In this document: positions 45,082-54,900 of the stretch, piece after piece
How positions within the stretch are numbered: position 1 is the stretch's first letter
Layout of the letters: the number at the start of each line of letters is the position of its first letter
Assembly (NCBI GenBank): GCA_020633435.1
Contig: JACKDP010000003.1
Span: 744,001 to 808,000 of the forward strand
From: Myxococcales bacterium
GTDB taxonomy: Bacteria; Myxococcota_A; Bradymonadia; UBA7976; UBA1532
Length of the DNA: 64,000 nucleotides
Direction of reading: 5' to 3'
Program-made: the position numbers and the translations under genes
Notes under the pieces: model-generated
Told to the model about the DNA's origin: nothing
What the model saw: the letters and a program-made list of their open reading frames with translations, nothing else
The model's database searches: none

Positions 45082-48000
45082 ATGCGTAGTCCGACCTGGA
45101 TCGTCCTCGCGGTGGGCACCCTGGCGTGCACGCCGCCCCCCGATGCGCCGACCCCCGACACCCCGACCGCCCCGGTGGCGCGCGCGGAGCACGCCCTGGA
45201 GGGGGCGCCTTGTGACGCGGCCGATCTCGAGCCCATCCTGGCCTGCTGGGCCGAGCGCTGCGCCGGCGTCGTCGACCCGCTCGACCAGAACCTCTGTGTG
45301 TGGAGCAGCTGCGGGGAGTTCTTCGCCCCGCTGGATCCGGTCTGTGTGGACTGTCTCCGCAGCCTGGATCTGTTGCTGGGCCCGGCGGCGCGGGCAGCCA
45401 TCTGCACGGGCGAGCCCTTCTGTGGCGACGGCATCGTGCAGGACGGCGAGAAGTGCGACGACGGCCCGATGAACGCCGACGACCGACCCGACGCTTGTCG
45501 GACCACCTGCACCCTGGCCGCGTGCGGCGACGGGGTCGTGGATCGCGGCGAGAGCTGCGACGAGGGCCGCACCCCGTCGTGTCACCGCAATGACTGCCTC
45601 CCCACCTGTCGCATCCCCGGCTGCGGCAACGGGCGCCTCCAGCCCTCGCTGGGCGAGACCTGCGACGACGGCAACACGCTGTCGGGCGACGGCTGCCGGG
45701 CCAACTGCCAGGTCGAGGTCTGCGGCGACGGCATCCTGGATCCGGGGGAGGAGTGCGAGCCGGATCTGAGCTGGGACTGCCTGGCCGACTGCACCTACCC
45801 GCGCCCGGAGGACTGCACGAACGGCGAGGACGACGATCGGGACGGCCTGGTGGACTGCGACGACCCCGACTGCCGGTGGCGGTGGGAGTGCGTGGAGCGC
45901 CTGGACCCGCTCACCTGCCCCGACCAGGATCTGGGGGACTTCGTCGGCACCATCGAAGGCGACACCCGGGCCGCCACCAACGACATGCGGGTGCCCTGCC
46001 TTGGGGCGGGCGTCGCGCGCGACGTCGCCTACGCCTGGACGGCCCCCGGCGCGGGCACCTGGGCGTTCGACACGGCGGGCTCGCCCTATGACACGGCCCT
46101 CTTCGCCCTGACCGGCTGCGAGGGCGCGGTGCTGGCCTGCAACGACGACTGGTACGGCCTGCAGTCGCACCTCGAGCTGGACCTCGAGGCGGGCCAGTCC
46201 ATCGTCCTGGTGGTCAGCGGCTACGGCGACGCCAGCGGGCCCTACCAGCTCACGATCGCCCCCTTCGAGGCGTGCGAGAACGGCCGGGACGACGACGGGG
46301 ATGGCCTCGTCGACTGCGACGACCCCGCCTGCCAGCTCCACCCGGCCTGCTGGCGGCCCGAGATCTGCGACAACGGCGTCGACGACAACGGCAACGGCCT
46401 GACCGACTGTGATGACCCCGACTGCCGGGGGACGCCGATGTGCTGGGTCGAGGAGATCTGTGACAACGGCGTCGACGACAACGACAACGGGGCCACCGAC
46501 TGCGAGGAGGCCACCTGCTTCGGCGCGCACCCCGCCTGCATCGAGATCTGTGACAACGGCCTCGACGACAACCGCGATGGCCTCGCTGACTGCGATGACC
46601 CGCTCTGCATGTTCCAGCCGCCCTGCAGCGGTCCCGAGGTCTGCTTCGACGACAACGGCGATGGTCAGGTGACCTGCGAGGATCGGAGCTGCATGGCCAG
46701 CGATCCGGCTTGCTGGCCCCAGGGCGAGATCTGCGGGGACGGGCTGGACAACGACGGCAACGGGCTGTGGGACTGCGACGATCCCGCCTGCTGGGGCACC
46801 CCCGACTGCGGCCCCCCGCCCGTGGGTGAGGACTGCCTGGATGGCCTGGACAACGACGGCAACGGCCTGGTGGACTGCGAGGATCCCGCCTGCGTCTGGT
46901 GGCCGCACTGCCAGGACGTCGGCGAGCGGTGCGGGGATGGGTGGGACAACGACGGCAATGGCCTCGCGGACTGCGCCGATCCGGCGTGCGCCGGGTTGCC
47001 CGAGTGCGCCACGGACGAGGTCTGCGGGGATGGGTGGGACAACGACGGCGACGGCCTGGCCGACTGCCGCGATCCGGCCTGCCTGGACGTGTGCGGCGGC
47101 CTGAGCTGCCGCGAGCTCAACGACTGCCTGGGCGGCTGCGCGGACGGCGAGCCGGCCTGCGGCGACCTCTGCTTCGCGCGGGCCACCCCCGAGGCGGCGG
47201 CCACCTTCGAGGCGGCCATCGCCTGCCTCGAGGCCACCGGCGGGGACTACACGGCCTGCCGGGCCGAGATCGACGCCTGCCTGGGGGTGGAGATCTGCGA
47301 CAACGGGGTGGACGACGAGCCCGACGGCTACGCCGACTGCGACGACATGGACTGCCGGGCCGCGCCCGGCTGCGAGCCGGGCGGGAGCATGAGCTGCGCG
47401 CAGCTCAACGAGTGCCTCGGACAGTGCCCCGGCGATGACCAGCGCTGTCTGACGAGCTGCTTCCGCGAGAGCACGCCGGCGGCGGTGGCCGCCTTCGAGG
47501 CCGCCATCGCCTGCATCGAGGCCAACGGTGGCGCCTACGAGCCCTGCATGGACCTCGTCGAGGCCTGCCTCTTCGCCCGCGAGGTGTGCGACGACGGCCT
47601 CGACAACAACGGCGACGGCCTGGTGGACTGCGAGGATCCCGGCTGCTGGCAGGCGCCCGCGTGCTTCGTGCCGGAGGTCTGCGACAACGGCGTCGACGAC
47701 GATCGCGACGGCTTCTCCGACTGCGACGACTTCGACTGCGCCCTCGAGCCGGTGTGCACGGGTCCGGCGTGCCCCGACGCGGACCTCGGACGGGTGCTGG
47801 GCCAGGGCGTCGCCCGGGGGACCACGGTCGGCGCCGGCAACGGCAGCGCGCCGTCGACCTGCGGCTACAGCTTCGCGCCCGAGGTGGCCTACCTGTGGAG
47901 CGCGCCGCGCGGCGGCATCTTCCGGTTCGACACCGAGGGCTCGAGCTTCGACACCGTGCTCTACCTGCGCGACGGCTGCGAGGGAGAGGAGCTGGCCTGC

Positions 48001-48168
48001 AACGACGATGACTTCGCGGCGGCGTCCTGGGGCACCTCCCAGGTGACGCTGCGCCTGCGGGCCAGCCAGACCGTCGCCATCTTCATCGATGGCCACGCCG
48101 GCAGCCGCGGGGACTTCCAGCTCAACATCGCGGCGGTCGAGTACTGCGACAGCCGCACGACCCCGTAG
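45082..48168 (+). CDS. large MopE-type/Myxococcus-repeat lipoprotein with duplicated domains
   Basis: 1028 aa. ATG 45082 opens a signal peptide with lipobox GTLAC; GGGAGA precedes it. After a Pro/Asp linker come Myxococcus-type disulfide repeats (CGDGIVQDGEKCDDG, CGDGILDPGEECE and two variants). The protein then alternates Asp-rich MopE-type units of the form ICDNGVDDNGNGLTDCDDPDC (about a dozen) with two kinds of duplicated module. One is a pre-peptidase-C-like beta domain (VAYAWTAPGAGTWAFDTAGS and VAYLWSAPRGGIFRFDTEGS). The other is a 65-residue Cys-rich helical module (LNDCLGGCADG and LNECLGQCPGD). The repeats probably bind Ca2+ and are disulfide-stabilised. A surface adhesin or structural role is likely. 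Confidence 0.9.
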   Translation: MRSPTWIVLAVGTLACTPPPDAPTPDTPTAPVARAEHALEGAPCDAADLEPILACWAERCAGVVDPLDQNLCVWSSCGEFFAPLDPVCVDCLRSLDLLLGPAARAAICTGEPFCGDGIVQDGEKCDDGPMNADDRPDACRTTCTLAACGDGVVDRGESCDEGRTPSCHRNDCLPTCRIPGCGNGRLQPSLGETCDDGNTLSGDGCRANCQVEVCGDGILDPGEECEPDLSWDCLADCTYPRPEDCTNGEDDDRDGLVDCDDPDCRWRWECVERLDPLTCPDQDLGDFVGTIEGDTRAATNDMRVPCLGAGVARDVAYAWTAPGAGTWAFDTAGSPYDTALFALTGCEGAVLACNDDWYGLQSHLELDLEAGQSIVLVVSGYGDASGPYQLTIAPFEACENGRDDDGDGLVDCDDPACQLHPACWRPEICDNGVDDNGNGLTDCDDPDCRGTPMCWVEEICDNGVDDNDNGATDCEEATCFGAHPACIEICDNGLDDNRDGLADCDDPLCMFQPPCSGPEVCFDDNGDGQVTCEDRSCMASDPACWPQGEICGDGLDNDGNGLWDCDDPACWGTPDCGPPPVGEDCLDGLDNDGNGLVDCEDPACVWWPHCQDVGERCGDGWDNDGNGLADCADPACAGLPECATDEVCGDGWDNDGDGLADCRDPACLDVCGGLSCRELNDCLGGCADGEPACGDLCFARATPEAAATFEAAIACLEATGGDYTACRAEIDACLGVEICDNGVDDEPDGYADCDDMDCRAAPGCEPGGSMSCAQLNECLGQCPGDDQRCLTSCFRESTPAAVAAFEAAIACIEANGGAYEPCMDLVEACLFAREVCDDGLDNNGDGLVDCEDPGCWQAPACFVPEVCDNGVDDDRDGFSDCDDFDCALEPVCTGPACPDADLGRVLGQGVARGTTVGAGNGSAPSTCGYSFAPEVAYLWSAPRGGIFRFDTEGSSFDTVLYLRDGCEGEELACNDDDFAAASWGTSQVTLRLRASQTVAIFIDGHAGSRGDFQLNIAAVEYCDSRTTP

Positions 48169-48455
48169 CCATGGAGCGCCGGCGGCCCGCGACGAGCTGC
48201 GTGGCCGGGCGGGGCGCCCGTCGTCCACGCCCGCGCCGTCGCCGCGAGCGGCCGGCGTGCACGCTGGGGCCACGCTGGTGTGTCCAGGTGGCAGCCTCGA
48301 GCGGCGGACGGGGCGAGCCGGCTCTCTGGCCCCGACCCGGTCGGGCCACGGACCCGCCGGCGCGCGGGCGGCTTGCAGAGCGGCCCGCCGGGAGGGCTTC
48401 CCAGCGCCCTGCTGGAGTGCTAAGGAAACCGTACATGGCTGGCAGGAGGTGCTCC
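48169..48455. other. intergenic region before the giant-protein operon
   Basis: No protein-coding signature is seen here. Just before the operon, TTCCCA and TAAGGA are 17 bases apart but match consensus poorly. AGGAGGT (48444-48450) sits five bases ahead of the TTG start at 48456. An alternative ATG at 48435 has no ribosome-binding site. Confidence 0.4.
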
Positions 48456-48923
48456 TTGGACACCGAGAGTCTCGCCCAGATCCTCGCCTTCCTCCTCGGC
48501 GCCTCGTCGCTGCCGCCTGAACCCCTCGTCGCTCATCGTGTCGCCCGGCACCGGCCCGGCCCCGTCGTCTGGCGCGACGAGGGCGATGAGGTGCTGCTGC
48601 ACCTCGACCGCCTCCGGGTGCGGTTCCTCGACGCGGCCCTCTCCGTGGGGCTGGAGCTCGAGACCGACCAGACGGGGCGCCAGCCGGTGCAGATCCTGCT
48701 GTACCTGGGCGACCGGCCCGAGCGCCTCGTGCTGGCCACCGAGGAGCTGCCTCGCGGGGACGAGCTGCTCGTGGGGCGCTGGGGACGCGCGCTGCAGGGC
48801 GCCCTCGTCGCCGGCCTCGTCCGCCTCGCCGAGGAGGCCGCCGCCAGCCAGCCTCGCCATGTCCCGGCCCTCCTCCTGCGGGGAGAGCGCCTCGTCCTCT
48901 CGGTGCCTGGAGCAGAGCCATGA
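48456..48923 (+). CDS. first gene of the giant-protein operon, 155 aa, unknown function
   Basis: A TTG start at 48456 is chosen because AGGAGGT lies exactly five bases upstream; ATG 48435 would add seven residues. The protein is soluble, with no signal peptide and no cysteines after the start. It has two beta-rich halves and a central helix: VVWRDEGDEVLLHLDRLRVRF, then VQILLYLGDRPERLVLATEEL, then a helix with GALVAGLVRLAEEAAA. Its stop overlaps the start of the 3109-aa gene (ATGA), which makes it an obligate companion of the giant protein. No family recognised. Confidence 0.8.
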   Translation: MDTESLAQILAFLLGASSLPPEPLVAHRVARHRPGPVVWRDEGDEVLLHLDRLRVRFLDAALSVGLELETDQTGRQPVQILLYLGDRPERLVLATEELPRGDELLVGRWGRALQGALVAGLVRLAEEAAASQPRHVPALLLRGERLVLSVPGAEP

Positions 48924-51900
48924 GCGTCGGATCCCTGCTGCCCGAAGAGGTGCGCGCCCTGGCGCAGGCCGTGGGCCTGCTGGACGAGGACGGGGACATC
49001 CGCCCGTCCTGGTTCGAGCACCCCATCGACGATCTGCGCAAGGTGCTCCAGGCGGGCGCCCAGCGAGCGGCCCTCCTCGACCTGCTGGCGCGGATCGTGC
49101 CCCCCGAGGGCGGGGGGACGCCGCGCCGCCACCCGCTGCTGCCGGCCGGCCTGCCGGGTCAGCTCTACCTGCTCGTGGATCCCCAGTCGGATGGCGTCCG
49201 GCTCGGCGTCGCGGGGCAGGTCCGGGCCACCGGCACGCCCGGCGTCCGGCTCGAGGGGTCGTGCCTCCTGCTGCGCGCCTCCAACGCCGGCCTCGAGCTC
49301 GTCGCCGGCACCAGCCAGGCGCCGCTGCAGGTCCGCCTGCGGGTGGACGCGGCGCTCTCGGGCGCCCTCGATCTGGCGGCCGTCGAGGGCACGCTCGACG
49401 CCGTGCTCCAGGGCACGCCCCGGGTCGGCGGTCGGCTCGCGTTCCTGGGCCTGGGCCTGGGCGACGCCGCCCCCCGCGACGTGGTGTTCGACACGGCGGC
49501 GCCCGGCCCGGACGTCGTCGAGCTGTTGCTGGCCCTCGTCACCGACGCCGTGGCCGCGGTGCCCGCCCTGGCCCGCCTGCCCGCCGCCCTCGGCCAGGTC
49601 GCCGGGCTGCCCCGCCTGCGGCTGGACCGCCTCGCGACGGATCCCGGCGTGCTGCGGGGGTGGTTCGAGCAGCTCCGGGCCGAGGGCAAGCTGGGCACCT
49701 GGCTGGGCCATGTGGCCGCCCTGCTGGGGCTCCCCGCCCTCACCGGATCGGGGACGTCCGCCGCGCCCTTCCGCGTCGCCCTCGTGGACGACCCCGGCCT
49801 GGGCGCCGCCGTGACCGTCGTGCTGGAGGAGGGCCGCCTGCGGCCCGGCCTGAGCCTGCGCGCCGCCCCGGCCGCGGGCCTGCACCTCTACGCCGAGGCC
49901 GTCGCCTGTGACCTCCCGCTGGCGGGGCAGGGGGCCGTCGTGCCGCTCCCGTCCCTCCAGATCGGCCTGCAGGCCGCGGGGCCCGGCGCCGGTGATCCGG
50001 CCGCGGTGTTCCGGGTGGACGCCCTCCGGGCGGGCATCGGCCTGCGGGGCGGCCAGCCAGCGCCCGTCCTCGAGCTCCTGGGCGTCCGGTTCCAGGGCAC
50101 GACGCACCCCCGCGTCGATCTCACCCGGCTGGAGGGGCTGAGCGGCCTCGCCGGGGCCGCCGTGCAGGCCGCCCTGAGCGCCGCCCTCGGCGACTCCCCC
50201 CTGGCGCACCGCGTCCTGCGGGTGGCCGGGCTGGAGGCGCCGCCCGGCGTCGCCGCCGGCTGGCCGCTGCTGGATCTCCTGGCCTTCGTCACCGATCCCC
50301 TCGGCGCCCTCGGCGGCTTTTTCCGCAGCAGTTTCGCACACGTAGACGGCTTCGGGCCGGTGCTGGGGGAGCTGTGCGGCCAGAGCGGCGCGGCCACCGG
50401 CGTGGGCACCCGGGAGGATCCGTGGCGGGTCGAGCTGGCCCAGGCCGGCCCCGTCGCCGTCCAGCTCGCGGCCTGGCGGGCGGCGGGGGACCGCCTCGCC
50501 ATCGCCCTGCGGATCACCGCGGCCTCCGCGCCCTTCACCGTCGCCGCCGAGGCGGCCCTCGTCGAGCTGACGCTGCCGGCCGCCGGGGCGCCCGGGCTGG
50601 CGCTGCCCCTGCGCCTCACCGCCCGGGCGGTGGTCGAGCCCCTGCCCGCCGCCGAGGGCCTCGCGGCCGACGCCCTGACGGTGAGCCTGGACTGGGTGCC
50701 CGGCCAGGCCCCGGCGTGGTCGGCCCGCCTGGCGGGCATCAGGCTCTCGGTGGGCGGCGTGGCCCTGCCCGCCGTCCAGCTCCAGCTCCCGGCCGCGATC
50801 GACTTCTCCACGCCCGCGGCGGCCGCGGCCAGCCTGGGCCTCGCCACCGCGGAGCTCGAGGCCTTCATCCGCGGCCTCGTCGCCCGCGCCCTCGCCCTGT
50901 GGGGGGACGTGCCCGGCGCCGCCCTCGCCGCGCTCTTGGGCCTGCAGGACGGCCTGCTCGGCCTGCCGGCGGGCCTGCCCCGCCTCACCGCGCCGGCCGG
51001 GGGCAGCCTGCTCACCGATCCCCTGGCCGCCGTGCGCCCCTGGCTGGCCAGCCTGGCCCGGACCGTCCTGCCCGACGGTCGCCCCGCCCTGGCGGCGCTG
51101 CTGCCCGTGGTGGCGGGGCTGCTGGAGGGCGCCCTGCCCGCGGGTCCCCAGGACGCCGTGCTCCCGGGCTTCTCGCCCACGGGCCGCGGCACGGCCGAGT
51201 CGCCCTGGGTGCTGCCGGCCGGGCCGGCCCGCCTGCTTCTCTGGCTGGGCCCCGACGGGCCGCCCTGGGCGGCCGTCGCCCCCCTCGTCGCGGCCGCCGG
51301 GGCCGGGGCCGAGGCCTTCGCCCAGGCGGCCATCGCCGCCGCGGGCGCCCTGCCCGCGCTGGCCCTCCGCCTGCCCGCCGAGCACCGCGACCGCCTGACC
51401 AACGGCCTCGAGCAGGTGGCGGCCTTGCTGGCGGAGGGCGATGGCGTCGTGCCGGCGCTGTCGGCCTCGCCCCCCGTGCCCGGCTGGACGACGCTGCCCG
51501 CCGTCGCCGCCACGGCCGGTGGCCTGCTGGCCAGCCCGGCGGCCGTGGCGGCCATCACGGCGCAGGTGGCGGCCTTCGCGAGCGCCGGGCCCGCCCCCCT
51601 CGTGCTCCTGCTCTCGGTGGGGGCCGCGAACTGGTCGAGCCTCACGGCCGCCGCGGGCGAGGCGCCCACCGCCTTCGACCTGCGCCAGGCCGACACGCCG
51701 CCGGAACAGGTGGATCTCACAGCGATCTCTGCCGTCACGGGCTGGTACGCCGTGGCGCTGGCGCCCGCGGATCGGGCGGGCCTCGGCGCCCAGGTCACGC
51801 GCCTGATCGATCGCCTCGACGCGCTGCAGCCGGGCCGGCCGGTCATCGCCATCGCCCAGGGGGCCGCCGGCTTCGGCGCCCGGCGCGCCGCCGTCGCCCG

Positions 51901-54900
51901 GCCCGCGCGCCTGGCCGGCCTGGTGGCCGTCGGCACCCCCTTCCTGGGCGCCGCGGCGCCCTGGGCCACCGACGTCTCCTTCGCCGCCGTCCTCAGCGTC
52001 TTCCAGCACCTGCGGGCCCACGTCCCGGCCGGCCTCGCCCGGGACGCCCTCGACGCCGGGCTCCTCGGGGCGGTGGCCGAGGCCGCCGAGCCCGACCTCG
52101 CGTCCGGGGGCGTCCCCGTCGCGACGCTGGCGGGTCAGCTGGGGGCGATCGATCTGGTCGGCGCGCTGGCGCCCGCCCTGGCGGCGCTGGCCCCCGGGGC
52201 GGCCGCCGGTCCGGCCCTCCCGGCCCTCCCCGATCACCTCGGCGTCGGCGTCGAGCTCGATCTGGTGGCCCAGCGCACCGCCGGCCTCAACGCCCACGTC
52301 ACCCTGCGCGGCGCCCTCGCCGAGGTGGGGCTGGACGGCGCGCGGCCGCCCGCCCGGGCGGCGGTCGCCCGCGTGGTCCTGGAGCGGCCGGCCGGCTTCC
52401 TGGTCGAGGTCCCGGGCGGCCCCCGCGTCCGGCGCGCCACCCTGGAGCTGCGCCTGGCCGCCGACGCGCTCGCCCTGGCGGTCACCCTGGACGACGCCGC
52501 CCTCGGCGGCCTGCCGGGGCCGCGGGATCTGGCGGATCCGGCCGTCCAGGCCCTGCTGGGCCGCGTCTTCGACGCCATCGCGACGGAGCCCGCGGCCGCC
52601 CCGGTGTTCGATCTGCTGGGCGCCCTCGGCCTGACCACCGGTCAGGCCCTGTCCATCGACGCCCTCGCCGCCCTCGCCAACCCCGGCGGCCTCGCGTGGC
52701 TGGCGCCGCGGCTGCGGGCGGCCCTGGCGACCGGGCTGGGGGGCCTGCGGCTGGGGACGCCCCTGGCGCTCGGGCCGCTGACGCTCAGCCTCGATCCGGC
52801 GACGTTCGCGCTCACGCTGGGCACGGCCGGCGTCACCCTCGCGGGCGGCCTGGGCGTGCGCGGTGGGCTGACGCTGGCCCTGCCGTCCCTCGCCCCCACC
52901 GCCGACGTGGCGGTCGTGCTCGGGGACGCCAGCGTCCGCTTCACGCCCGGCCACATCACCCTCGAGGCCCCGCGCTGGATGGCGCCCCTCACCCTCCAGC
53001 CCGCGCCCGCGGACCTGCCCGCCCAGCTCGGCGCGCGCCTGGGCCGCCTGCTCTTCTCGGCGGCGTCGTCGGCGCTGATCTCGTCGCTCCTGCCGCCGGG
53101 CCTGAACCTGGGCGCCCTGGATCGCCTGCTCGGCGCCGGCCCCCGCCCGGCCGCCGGCGCCGGCCCGGGCCGCCCCGATCCGGGCGTGGTCGCGGCGCTC
53201 CTGCAGAGCCTCGACGGCCTCCTCGGCAACGCCCCGGGCCCCGGCCTCCGCCTCCCGGCGGGCCTGCAGGTCACGGCCACCGACGACGCCGGCGCCACCG
53301 TCGTGCGCCTCGCCACCAGCGCGCCCCTCGGCGGCGTGTTCTCCGCCGACCTCGGCCTGCGCTTCGAGGGGGGCCGGGTGGGTCCCCAGGTGTCGGTCGG
53401 CCTCACGCTGCCCCTCGCCACCTGGAACCCGCTGGGCATCCAGCTCGAGCTGCGCGCCGACGGGCCGCGCTTCGGCCTCGTGCTCCCCGGCCCGACCCCC
53501 GTGGAGCTGTACCCGCACTTCGGGGGCATCGCCGCGCTCATGGCCGGCGGCCAGGCGCTCCTGCCCGCCGTCCTCGATCAGCTCGTGGCGGCCGTCCCGG
53601 CCTCGGCCGTGCGCGCCGCGGCCCTCGACGTCGCCACGACGCTGGGCCTCTACGACGCGGTGGGGGGCTTCGCGGCCCACGTGCCCGCGTTCCAGGCCCT
53701 CCTGGATGGCGGCTTCGACGTCCAGCTCCCGGCCACGCGGGCGGCCCTGGCCAACGCCCTGCGCGCCCTCCTGGGCCTCGTCCCCGGCGTCCCGGCGCCG
53801 ACGGGCGCCGGCACGACGCTGGCCTGGACGACGACCGTCGCGGGCACCGCCGTGACCGTGGGCCTCGACTGGGCCGCCGCCGTGCCGGGGCTCACCCTGG
53901 CCGTGGCCCGCGCGGCCGACCCGGTGACGGTGCAGGCAGAGCTCGCCGTCGGCCCCGGCGGCGTCACCGTCTCGGGCAGCGTCGTCGCGGCGAACCTCCT
54001 GGAGCTGGGCATCAACCCTGCGATCTCGTTCGGGTTTTCGGGCAGCCAGCCCACCCTGGTCCTCAAGCCGCTGGCCAAGGCGGGCGGCGACGGCCCCCTC
54101 GTCCTCGCGCTGCTGCCCACCCCCGCGCTCACCGCCCGCGCCGACCTCGCGACCCGGCTCGCCCTCGACGCCCTGCTCCCCCTGGGCGCCTCCCTGCTCG
54201 GTCGGGTCGCGCCGCCGCCGAAGCTCTGGGCGACGGGGCCCACCGTCGAGGCCTTCCTGCGCGGGAGCGGGCTCTTCCAGGCGGGATCGTGGGGCCTCGC
54301 CAGCCCCCTGCCCAGCATCCCGGCCCTGCTGGCGGGCCTCATCGGCACGCTCTCGGCCAGCCTGCCCATCGGTGGGACGGATCTGACGGTGACGCTGGGC
54401 GATCAGGCCGGGACGGGCGTCGGCGTCGGCCTGAAGGGGACGCTGGCCATCCCCCTGGGCGACACCGAGCTGCGCCTGCTCTTCGGTCGCGCGCGCCCCG
54501 GCACCTCCGAGCGCGTGGCCCTCGTCCTCTTCAGCGGCGGCGCGTTCGCGCCCCGCCTCGTCGCCGACGGCTTCGGCCTCGGCCTCGCCGGCCGGGAGGC
54601 CCCGCTCATCCGCACCGACTTCCTGCGGCTGGGCGGCGTGGACGCCTTCACCTGGTTCGACGTCGGCTTCGCCCCCGTCTCGGCGAGCTTTCGCGGCGCG
54701 GGCCTGGCCCTCAACGACGTCTCCCTCCCGGTCTCGCAGGCCACCTCCGGCGGCGGCAACCCCGTGGTCGGCGCCCTCATGGGCGGTGGCGGCGGGGGCG
54801 GCGGCGGCCAGCCCGCCCAGCCCACCATCGGCGTGGCGGCCGAGGTCTATCAGGGCGTCTTCGACCTGAAGCTCAACGGCGACGCCGGCCCGCTGTGGAT

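Noticed and set aside
44863..49041. 1392-codon frame on the minus strand
   Set aside because: A repetitive Val/Ala pattern created by the antisense of the Asp-rich MopE repeats.
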